DNA from: Endomicrobium sp.
Lineage (GTDB): Bacteria; Elusimicrobiota; Endomicrobiia; Endomicrobiales; Endomicrobiaceae
Reading direction: 5' to 3'
Length of the DNA: 15,978 nucleotides
NCBI GenBank assembly: GCA_031283985.1
Contig: JAITAQ010000054.1
Coordinates: 1 to 15,978 of the forward strand
This document shows, piece after piece, positions 7,226 through 13,775 of the stretch (position 1 is its first letter; each line of letters opens with the position of its first letter). The notes beneath the pieces were generated by a model. It saw only the letters and a program-made list of their open reading frames with translations, did no database searches and was not told where the DNA came from. Position numbers and translations under genes: made by a program.

Positions 7226-7984
7226 ATGTATAAAAATAGAAACAATAGAAAAGAATTATCTCTTGAAAATATTATATATGGGCGCAACTCGGTTTTAGAG
7301 CTTCTTAAAGCAGGTAAACGTACTGTAAACAAATTGATAGTTTCGCAGACTGCAAGAGGTTCTGCAGTTACAGAAATTATTAATCTTGCAAAACAAAAAG
7401 GTATTGCTGTGCATACAGTCCCTTCTGAAAAACTTGACAGGTTTTCAGAGAAATCGCAAGGCATTGCTGTAGAAGTCTCGCCAACAGAGTACATAGAGCT
7501 TGAAAATTTAATAAAACAATCAAAAGCTTCGCCAAAATCATTACTTGTAATATTAGACGGTATAGAAGATCCTCATAATTTAGGTGCAATAATAAGGAAT
7601 TGCGTAGCTTTTGGAGCTGACGGTGTGATAATACCCAAGTGGAGAGCTGCAGGTGTAAATGAAACCGTTTCAAAAGCATCTGCCGGAGCTGTAGAACATA
7701 TTTCAATATCAAAGGTTGCAAATATAAATCAGGCAGTAGATTTATTAAAAGAAAATAACTTTTGGATAATCGGTGTGGAAAATGGTGGACAAAGCTTAGA
7801 AGATGAAGATTTCCCTTTCCCGTTAGCTGTAATCATAGGAAGCGAAGGTTTTGGACTTCACAGTTTAACCAAAAAATGCTGTGATTTTTTAATATCAATA
7901 CCTCAAAAAAACACCATATCCTCACTTAACGCTTCATGCGCTTGTGCAGTAATTTTATATGAAATTTACAAAAAACGGAAATGA
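7226..7984 (+). CDS. rlmB: 23S rRNA 2'-O-methyltransferase of the TrmH/SPOUT family (RlmB-like)
   Basis: Predicted to methylate the ribose of a 23S rRNA guanosine (G2251 in E. coli) with S-adenosylmethionine. The 252-residue protein has the RlmB layout: an N-terminal RNA-binding domain (about 16-90, starting IIYGRNSVLELLKAG) and a C-terminal knotted SPOUT domain. SPOUT motif 1 is DPHNLGAIIRN (115-125), motif 2 GSEGFGL (205-211), motif 3 IPQKNTISSLNAS (225-237). In motif 3 the usual glycine after IPMx is an asparagine, a mild departure. AAAAGG at 7214-7219 lies 6 bases before the ATG. It follows pth by 62 bases. Its stop TGA overlaps an ATG at 7981. A related ribose methyltransferase with another target site cannot be excluded. 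Confidence 0.88.
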   Translation: MYKNRNNRKELSLENIIYGRNSVLELLKAGKRTVNKLIVSQTARGSAVTEIINLAKQKGIAVHTVPSEKLDRFSEKSQGIAVEVSPTEYIELENLIKQSKASPKSLLVILDGIEDPHNLGAIIRNCVAFGADGVIIPKWRAAGVNETVSKASAGAVEHISISKVANINQAVDLLKENNFWIIGVENGGQSLEDEDFPFPLAVIIGSEGFGLHSLTKKCCDFLISIPQKNTISSLNASCACAVILYEIYKKRK

Positions 7985-8070
7985 AAAAAACTGTAAAATC
8001 TTCATTTTTTCTTGCAGTGTTAAATAAAAATGAAATATATCAAGAATCAGAAATCAGACGATTTTCTTAA
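7981..8070 (+). pseudogene. 29-codon frame coupled to rlmB, likely gene remnant
   Basis: The ATG overlaps the rlmB stop as ATGA (7981-7984), the classical form of translational coupling. The product begins MKKTVKSSFFLAVL, like a signal peptide, then NKNEIYQESEIRRFS and TAA. Nothing recognisable continues in any frame. I infer the stump of a former downstream operon gene; a chance frame or a real small protein are alternatives. Confidence 0.35.
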
Positions 8071-8377
8071 TGCTATAGATGATAGATAAAGTTTATATTT
8101 ACCTTTGTAATTGTCACACAGACCAATTTGAACTAATTACTTCTTTTTCGTAAAAAAAACTGGCATCATTGTCTTTAACTGTAAGCAATTCGCACTAATG
8201 CGTTCAAGTCAATTGTCCACATTAGTGATTGGATAAAACGCATATTCACAAGAGTTTCCCATGAAAAATCTTTTCCCATTTGACGAATAAGTTTCTTTTT
8301 CTACGATAATTTGCCATATTTTTCAATTCCAAATCTAATTATACTTTATTGGAAAGATTCTTAATTTTTTATAACTT
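8071..8377. other. gap with a possible minus-strand coding remnant
   Basis: No intact gene. On the minus strand (about 8190-8330) one frame reads GIEKYGKLS, a stop, then KKKLIRQMGKDFSWETL. This resembles the last turns of a GT4-type glycosyltransferase (compare the xDFSWExxA tail of glycogen synthase). The match is by eye and short. A competing minus frame is also open for about 37 codons. I regard the stretch as eroded DNA. Confidence 0.3.
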
Positions 8378-8407
8378 TTGATATTAGTATCAACTTTATG
8401 CTAGAAT
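8378..8407 (+). promoter_or_regulatory. extended -10 promoter placing the transcript start at the ATG
   Basis: -35 TTGATA (8378-8383), an 18-base spacer, extended -10 TGC-TAGAAT (8399-8407). The predicted first base is at about 8414, which is the A of the start codon of the next gene. That gene has no ribosome binding site. Confidence 0.6.
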
Positions 8408-8413
8408 ACAATT

Positions 8414-8890
8414 ATGAAAGTGTGCAAACTCCCTGCAAAAAACAAAGAACATGTCTATAAGTCCTTTACAGATAAACAAAGCAACCTTCAAGCTGAGAAG
8501 TTTGCATTGGTTCCGTTTAATAAACGCATAGTTTTTGCTCCTCATTGTATGAGAAATATTGCCGTCTGCACTGCCGTTGACAAAGGTGGGTATTACATTT
8601 GTGCGGAATGCGACGGGTGTAAAATAAATGCTATAAGCAAACTTGTAAAACAATTGAATTATAAATCCTTGTATATTGCTAAAGGCGGAAAAACTATAGA
8701 AAAAATAGTAAAGGAAGAAAATCCTAAGGCAGTTGTCGGAATTGCTTGCTTTTTTGAAGGAGATCAGGCTTTTAAGATGTTAAAAGATGCACATATAGCT
8801 TTACAATTTGTGCCTCTTACGAAAGACGGCTGTACAGCTACGGATACAGATTTAGCGGAAGTAGAAAGAGTATTGAAGCAGACTAACTAA
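8414..8890 (+). CDS. DUF116-family cysteine-rich protein
   Basis: A 158-residue cytoplasmic protein that I recognise as DUF116-like. It has FAPHCMRN (42-49), then CTAVDKGGYYICAECDGCKI with C63, C66 and C69, a central SLYIAKGGKTIEKIVKEENPKAVVGIAC (ends C112), and VPLTKDGCTATDTD (C140). The eight cysteines, four of them in the CxxxxxxC and CxxCxxC clusters (C45, C52, C63, C66, C69), suggest a Fe-S cluster or metal site. The biochemical role of the family is not established, as far as I know. The gene stands alone between a decayed gap and the helicase, so context gives no pathway. It has its own promoter and probably a leaderless mRNA. Survival amid decay suggests it is needed. Confidence 0.8.
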   Translation: MKVCKLPAKNKEHVYKSFTDKQSNLQAEKFALVPFNKRIVFAPHCMRNIAVCTAVDKGGYYICAECDGCKINAISKLVKQLNYKSLYIAKGGKTIEKIVKEENPKAVVGIACFFEGDQAFKMLKDAHIALQFVPLTKDGCTATDTDLAEVERVLKQTN

Positions 8891-9123
8891 ACTGCCTGTG
8901 AAAGAGTGCAACATACCATTTCTGTTTCATAAATAATTAATATTTTTTTCAATAAAAAATTTTAACATTTTAGCAAAGGTACAAAAATAACAAAAGAGTA
9001 ACTTTTTAGATACTGAAAACAACATAAATTAGCATAAATTAATTTATTTGCTGTAATTTTAGAGTTTTTATATGAATATATATACAAGAATTTATAGACA
9101 CTTATTTACTTTAGAATTAAACC

Positions 9124-9159
9124 ATGGAGATTTGCTCCGAAAGGAATTGTAGAAAATGA
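9124..9159 (+). other. 11-codon upstream ORF overlapping the helicase start
   Basis: ATG at 9124 reads MEICSERNCRK, and its TGA overlaps the helicase ATG as ATGA (9156-9159). TAGAAT at 9112-9117 lies 6 bases before this ATG, the same geometry as in front of the DUF116 gene, so the small frame could start a leaderless transcript. It has no ribosome binding site and the -35 region is weak. It may regulate the helicase by coupling, or be chance. Confidence 0.35.
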
Positions 9160-10826
9160 CAACATTAAAGTTTACAGAATTAAATTTATCGGACGAGATA
9201 ATTAAAGCCGTTTCAGATTTGGGCTTTGAAGAAGCTACTCCCATTCAGAGACTTGCCATTCCTAAAGTAATGGCGGGACTAGACATAATAGGGCAGGCAC
9301 AAACAGGTACTGGAAAAACAGGTGCTTTTGGTATCCCTGTGTTGGAAAAAATTGACATAAAAAATAAAAATGTCCAAGCAATAATACTATGCCCAACAAG
9401 AGAGCTTGCAATACAAGTCTCAGAAGAATTGAAACTTTTCTCAAAATACAAAAAAAATACTAACATAGTGCCTGTTTACGGCGGGCAGCCTATACAAAGG
9501 CAAATGACAGCTCTTTCTAAAGGAGCACAAATTGTTATAGGAACGCCTGGAAGAATTATAGATCATTTGGAACGTAAAACTCTAAAACTTGCGGCAGCGT
9601 TTATAGCTGTTTTGGACGAAGCAGATGAAATGCTTGATATGGGATTTAGAGATGATATTGAATTGATATTAAAAAGTATGCCTCAAGAAAGACAAACTGT
9701 TTTTTTCTCGGCTACTATGCCTAAAGAGTTTATATTTTTGACAAAAAAATATCAGAAAAATCCTGAGACAGTAAAAGTTGTAAGCGAAAAATTGACTGTT
9801 CCTTTAATTGAACAATATTATTTTGATTTAAGAGAATACCAAAAACTTGAGGCACTTACAAGGTGTTTGGACATGTATAATCCAAAACTTTCTATTGTTT
9901 TCTGCAACACAAAAAGAAAAGTTGACGAAGTTATTTCTTCTTTGCAGGCAAGAGGATATTCAGCGGATGCGCTCCATGGAGACATGAATCAAGCTCAAAG
10001 AGATAGAGTTATGTCTAAGTTTAGAAGCGGCTCTATAGAAATACTTACAGCTACGGATGTTGCCGCAAGAGGAATAGATGTTGACGATATAGATATGGTG
10101 TTTAACTTTGACGTACCTAAAGACGATGAGAACTATGTCCACAGAATAGGAAGAACAGGGAGAGCTGGTAAAGCAGGAAAAGCTTACAGCTTTGTTTCTG
10201 GGAAAGATATTTACAAATTGAGGGATATTCAAAAATATACAAAAGCAACTATTAAGAAGGCAAATGTTCCTTCGCTTACCGACGTTGAGAATACAAAAAC
10301 AGCAATTATGCTTGATAAAGTAAAAGAAGTTTTGAAAGAAAGAGATTTAGAAAAATATTCACAAATGATAGAACCTTTAATCTCTGATGAGACAACTTCT
10401 TTAGATGTGGCAGCAGCACTTTTGAAAATGAGGTTTGCCTCTGAAAAGAAAGCCCAAGAACAACAAGCAGATATATTTGCAAACGCAGTTGATCGTTACA
10501 CAGACACAGGGGCAAGAGGTCATGGGATGGTAAGGCTCTTTACAAATATAGGGAAAAAAGACAATGTACGAGCTGGAGATTTTGTCGGCGCCATAGCAGG
10601 CGAAACAGGGATTAGCGGAAATATGATAGGCAATATTAAGATTTTGGAAGCTTTCTCTTTTGTTGAAGTGCCAAGCGAGCATGCCGATGCGGTAATTAAC
10701 GCTTTGCATTTAAGTAATATAAAAGGTAAAAGAGTTTCTGTAGAGATTGCAAAAGCAAGAAACTCTTCTGATTTTAAAAATGATAGATGTTCTAGCTATA
10801 GAAAGCGCACAACATTTAGAAGATAA
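9156..10826 (+). CDS. deaD: DEAD-box ATP-dependent RNA helicase with DbpA-type RNA-binding domain
   Basis: Unwinds RNA duplexes with ATP; DeaD/CsdA proteins act in ribosome assembly, mRNA decay and cold adaptation. The 556-residue protein has all core motifs: Q motif (F6 to Q31), motif I AQTGTGKT (48-55), PTRELA (80-85), TPGR (130-133), DEAD (154-157), SAT (185-187), ARGID (304-308) and HRIGRTGR (329-336). After a helical linker (about 380-440) comes a DbpA-like RNA-binding domain (about 458-533, MVRLFTNIGKKDNVRAGDFV...NIKGKRVSVEIAK) and a short basic tail. AAAGGA at 9140-9145 is the ribosome binding site, 10 bases before the ATG. It is transcribed alone, behind a 265-base AT-rich leader holding a small upstream ORF. 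CshA is the alternative family name. Confidence 0.93.
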   Translation: MTTLKFTELNLSDEIIKAVSDLGFEEATPIQRLAIPKVMAGLDIIGQAQTGTGKTGAFGIPVLEKIDIKNKNVQAIILCPTRELAIQVSEELKLFSKYKKNTNIVPVYGGQPIQRQMTALSKGAQIVIGTPGRIIDHLERKTLKLAAAFIAVLDEADEMLDMGFRDDIELILKSMPQERQTVFFSATMPKEFIFLTKKYQKNPETVKVVSEKLTVPLIEQYYFDLREYQKLEALTRCLDMYNPKLSIVFCNTKRKVDEVISSLQARGYSADALHGDMNQAQRDRVMSKFRSGSIEILTATDVAARGIDVDDIDMVFNFDVPKDDENYVHRIGRTGRAGKAGKAYSFVSGKDIYKLRDIQKYTKATIKKANVPSLTDVENTKTAIMLDKVKEVLKERDLEKYSQMIEPLISDETTSLDVAAALLKMRFASEKKAQEQQADIFANAVDRYTDTGARGHGMVRLFTNIGKKDNVRAGDFVGAIAGETGISGNMIGNIKILEAFSFVEVPSEHADAVINALHLSNIKGKRVSVEIAKARNSSDFKNDRCSSYRKRTTFRR

Positions 10827-10914
10827 GTAATCACTTTTTCTTGCAACAACTTTATGATGCAAGACAGTTTTGGTAATTTTTTGTAATTGTAATATAGCAA
10901 AATAGAGGACAACA

Positions 10915-11121
10915 ATGCCAATATTTGAATTTACTTGTGCGGAATGCGGAGAGAATTTTGAGATATTGGTTCTTAGCGGCGAAGCAATTGAATGCCCCAA
11001 ATGTGGCAATAAAAATGTAATAAAACAGCTTTCAAAGTTTGCGGTAAGCTGTCCTTGTGAGGATTCATGTCCAACAGATGCTAAACACAAACATAAATGC
11101 GGTGGAGGCTGCTGTCATTAA
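10915..11121 (+). CDS. FmdB/CxxC-type zinc-ribbon protein
   Basis: A 68-residue protein of the FmdB-type putative regulatory family. It opens MPIFEFTCAECGENFE with C8 and C11 and pairs them with C27 and C30 in ECPKCGNK, giving one zinc ribbon. The tail adds C46, C48, C52, C62, C66, C67 and several histidines (SCPCEDSC...HKHKCGGGCCH). This is an unusually metal-binding end that could hold a second metal. GAGG at 10905-10908 precedes the ATG by 6 bases. It is the first gene of a tight rightward set with the membrane protein and mnmE. The molecular role of the family is unclear; nucleic-acid or metal binding is an inference. Confidence 0.85.
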   Translation: MPIFEFTCAECGENFEILVLSGEAIECPKCGNKNVIKQLSKFAVSCPCEDSCPTDAKHKHKCGGGCCH

Positions 11122-11491
11122 GTTAAGATACCTGTGTTGTTTGCATAAATATACCTTACAGCTTTTATTGACTTTTTCTTTGGGATTTATTTTTGGACTA
11201 TTAATGGAATTTTCAGTGACTCTTTTTCTAGCTTTAATACTAACCCTGATCTCTGTTTTTATTTATACAATGCGCGATCTAGAAGGGCTTAAGCATAATC
11301 AAAATAAATATTTTATTGTTATGTCCGCTTTGCTATATTTTGCAGCTTTGGCTATTTCACTATGTTCGGCCATAGCAATAGTCTTACTTGCAGGATATGA
11401 AATTTCTAAAAGAAAAAACCTTAAAAGTTTATCCTTAAGATTGCTCTCTCATATAATTATTACAGTAGTTTCAATACTTTTGTTTATATGA
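11102..11491 (+). CDS. small hydrophobic membrane protein, family not recognised
   Basis: The frame is open from before 11057, overlapping the zinc-ribbon gene, and ends at the TGA 11489-11491, which overlaps the mnmE ATG as ATGA. About 129 residues from the GTG at 11102. Three or four membrane segments are visible: TLQLLLTFSLGFIFGLLM, VTLFLALILTLISVFIY, a long FIVMSALLYFAALAISLCSAIAIVLLAGY, and a last LLSHIIITVVSILLFI. Basic loops (SKRKNLK) lie between the last two. The start is uncertain. Choices are ATG 11078, GTG 11102, TTG 11141, or an ATT at 11117 that has a GGAGG site at good distance. Inner-membrane location is safe; function is unknown. The overlaps on both sides suggest coupled translation with the zinc-ribbon protein and mnmE. 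Confidence 0.7.
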   Translation: MEAAVIKLRYLCCLHKYTLQLLLTFSLGFIFGLLMEFSVTLFLALILTLISVFIYTMRDLEGLKHNQNKYFIVMSALLYFAALAISLCSAIAIVLLAGYEISKRKNLKSLSLRLLSHIIITVVSILLFI

Positions 11492-12864
11492 ATTATCTAA
11501 AAAGTGACACTATTACAGCTTTATCAACCGCAGCTGGTAAGTCTGCAATTGCGGTTATCCGTTTGTCTGGTGAAAATGCTTTTAAAATTATAGATAAGGT
11601 ATTTCAAACTAAGTCCTTAACTGATAAACAGGTAAAATATGGCTATATTATTGACGGAACCGAAAAAATTGACGAAGTTATTTGTACTTTTTTTAAAGCT
11701 CCACACACTTATAGTGGCGAAGATTTGGTAGAAATTTCTGTACATGGTAATCCTATAATAATAGACAAAGTTTTAAATATTTTATATAAAGCTGGTGCAC
11801 GCCCTGCAGAAGGAGGTGAATTTACTTACAGAGCTTTTTTAAACGGCAAAAGGGATCTTGCAGAAGCTGAAGCAATCTGTAATTTGATAACAAGCAAGAC
11901 TGCAGCTTCAGCCAAAGCTGCGTTAAATAATATTTCTGGAGTATTTTCTTCAAAAGTTAAAAGCATCAAAGATAATATTGCAAATCTGATAGCTTTTATG
12001 GAAGTTAATTTAGATCACTCTGAAGAAAATATTATGTTTTTGTCCCGAGAAGAAAAACTCGCAAAGATTGATTCTCACATACAAGATGTTAGAAATCTTT
12101 TAAGCTCTTATAAAACAAGTAAAATTTTACAAAATGGAGTAAGGGTTGCAATTATAGGAAAACCTAACGTAGGTAAATCTTCACTCTTGAACGCTATCCT
12201 CGGCAGAAACAGGGCAATTGTTACAGACCTTGCAGGCACAACTACAGATACTATTGAAGAAACTATAGATTGCAAAGGGATAGCTCTTACAATAATAGAC
12301 ACTGCAGGCATTAGAGACCATACAGACAACTCTATAGAATTTATAGGGCAAGAGCGGACTAAAGAAGCTATACACAAAGCAGGCATTTTGCTTTGGATTT
12401 TTGATTCTTCCTCAAAATTAGACAAAAATGACATAAAAATAGCTGGTTTCTTAAAGAAATCAGAAATACATATACCAATAATTGCTGTCTTAAACAAATC
12501 TGATTTGCATGTTAATTTATCTTTAACAGAAGAAGTTAATTGGGATATTTTTTCAGATACTATCAAAATTTCAGCAAAAACTGAAAATGGGATTTCTAAT
12601 TTATTAGATAAAATTGCAGAAACAACCGGTATAAGTGAAACACAAAACGATTATTTAATGATAAATTCTCGCCACTATACACTATTAAAAAGCGCCTTAG
12701 ATGCTTTGACAAAAACAAGAGAGGTTTTAAAAGCTGGAAATGCTGACGAAATTGCCTGTTTTGAAGCGATAAATGCTCAAGACTATCTCAATGAAATTTT
12801 GGGAGTAAATGTCAAACAGGATATTTTAGACATAATTTTCTCAAACTTTTGCATAGGGAAATGA
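11488..12864 (+). CDS. mnmE: tRNA uridine-5-carboxymethylaminomethyl modification GTPase
   Basis: With MnmG it modifies U34 in the wobble position of certain tRNAs, using GTP, a folate and FAD. The 458-residue protein has the three known parts. The N-terminal folate-binding domain is about 1-120 (start DTITALSTAAGKSAIAVIRL). A helical domain carries the inserted Ras-like G domain, and the C-terminus ends FCIGK, the catalytic C-x-GK. G-domain motifs: GKPNVGKS (224-231), GTTTDT (250-255), DTAG (271-274), NKSD (336-339), SAK (362-364). All are intact. The ATG overlaps the previous stop (ATGA) and has no good ribosome binding site, so translation probably depends on the upstream frame. Confidence 0.96.
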   Translation: MNYLKSDTITALSTAAGKSAIAVIRLSGENAFKIIDKVFQTKSLTDKQVKYGYIIDGTEKIDEVICTFFKAPHTYSGEDLVEISVHGNPIIIDKVLNILYKAGARPAEGGEFTYRAFLNGKRDLAEAEAICNLITSKTAASAKAALNNISGVFSSKVKSIKDNIANLIAFMEVNLDHSEENIMFLSREEKLAKIDSHIQDVRNLLSSYKTSKILQNGVRVAIIGKPNVGKSSLLNAILGRNRAIVTDLAGTTTDTIEETIDCKGIALTIIDTAGIRDHTDNSIEFIGQERTKEAIHKAGILLWIFDSSSKLDKNDIKIAGFLKKSEIHIPIIAVLNKSDLHVNLSLTEEVNWDIFSDTIKISAKTENGISNLLDKIAETTGISETQNDYLMINSRHYTLLKSALDALTKTREVLKAGNADEIACFEAINAQDYLNEILGVNVKQDILDIIFSNFCIGK

Positions 12865-12914
12865 TGTGATGTCTTCCTTAAAAATATTCTTTTATAATCT
12901 CATGGCATAATTAA

Positions 12915-13676
12915 ATGCGGCAAAAACATGGACAAAACTTTTTAATTGATAATAATATATCAGCTAAAATTGTAAAAGCAGCCGATTTTGATTTAATGGA
13001 CAATGTTTTGGAAATTGGTCCTGGTAAGGGTATTTTAACAAAACTTATAGTGTCTAATGTTAATTTTCTGACTGGTATTGAGATAGACAAAATATTATTT
13101 CAACAGTTAGATAGTTATTTCTCTTTCAGCAAAATTACAAATATTAAATTGATAAATCAAGATTTCTTAAAATATGAAATCCCTGACATTAAGCGTAAGT
13201 TTATCTCTAATCTTCCTTATAATGTCGGCACGGCTATTATTCAAAAAATTCTGCCTTTACAAAACTGGACTACAGCTGTATTTATGCTTCAAAAAGAAGT
13301 TATAGAACGTTTAGCCGCAAAACCAGGAAATAAAGACTATGGGTATATCTCAGTATTTACTTCATACTATGCTGATGTAGAAGTACTTTTTAACGTTTCG
13401 CCAAAATGTTTTAATCCTCCGCCAAAAGTGATGTCTTCTGTTATAAAGTTTAAAAATAAAAAAACTGAAGTACCAGAACCTGTTCTTTTTGAGTTTGTAA
13501 AACATGCTTTTAGCATGCGAAGAAAGACAATTTTGAATTGTATTAGTTCTTTTTGCGACATACCCAAAGATAAAGCTTCAAGTATTTTAAAATGTTGTGG
13601 ATTAAATGCATTTTTAAGACCAGATAAGTTGTCTATTTTTGATTTCTTAAGTTTGACAAAAAAATTAAAGTTATAG
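12915..13676 (+). CDS. rsmA: 16S rRNA (adenine1518/1519-N6,N6)-dimethyltransferase
   Basis: KsgA dimethylates two adjacent adenosines near the 3' end of 16S rRNA and acts as a late check on small-subunit assembly. 253 residues, slightly short for the family but complete. Motifs: HGQNFL (5-10), SAM-binding EIGPGKG (33-39), NQDFL, catalytic NLPYN (99-103), and KCFNPPPKVMSSVIKF. The C-terminal helical part (FVKHAFSMRRKTILNCI...) is present. No ribosome binding site precedes the ATG at 12915. A TATAAT at 12893-12898 would give a leader of only about 10 bases, so weak or leaderless-like initiation is possible. It lies 50 bases after mnmE and upstream of dnaA. Confidence 0.94.
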   Translation: MRQKHGQNFLIDNNISAKIVKAADFDLMDNVLEIGPGKGILTKLIVSNVNFLTGIEIDKILFQQLDSYFSFSKITNIKLINQDFLKYEIPDIKRKFISNLPYNVGTAIIQKILPLQNWTTAVFMLQKEVIERLAAKPGNKDYGYISVFTSYYADVEVLFNVSPKCFNPPPKVMSSVIKFKNKKTEVPEPVLFEFVKHAFSMRRKTILNCISSFCDIPKDKASSILKCCGLNAFLRPDKLSIFDFLSLTKKLKL

Positions 13677-13718
13677 AATTTGTCGTACAGATTTTTGATT
13701 TTTTCATTTCAAAAAACA

Positions 13719-13747
13719 TTGACTTTTTTATTCGTTAATTACATTAT
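13719..13747 (+). promoter_or_regulatory. dnaA promoter
   Basis: -35 TTGACT (13719-13724), a 17-base spacer, -10 CATTAT (13742-13747). The -10 box overlaps the first DnaA box (13744-13752), so bound DnaA would block RNA polymerase. Confidence 0.6.
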
Positions 13748-13763
13748 CCATAATTGTGGATAA
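13744..13763. promoter_or_regulatory. pair of facing DnaA boxes
   Basis: TTATCCATA (13744-13752, one mismatch to TTATCCACA) and TGTGGATAA (13755-13763, a perfect box on the minus strand) form a near-palindrome of 20 bases directly upstream of dnaA. They overlap its -10 box and lie just before the GAGG ribosome binding site (13767-13770). Confidence 0.8.
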
Positions 13764-13775
13764 CTTGAGGATAAG

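Noticed and set aside
10710..11090. 126-codon minus-strand frame over the helicase end and zinc-ribbon gene
   Set aside because: It is antisense to two well-supported genes, has no start signal, and matches no family I know.
12108..12566. 152-codon minus-strand frame opposite mnmE
   Set aside because: It lies wholly antisense to the mnmE G domain; it is open only as a by-product of codon use there.
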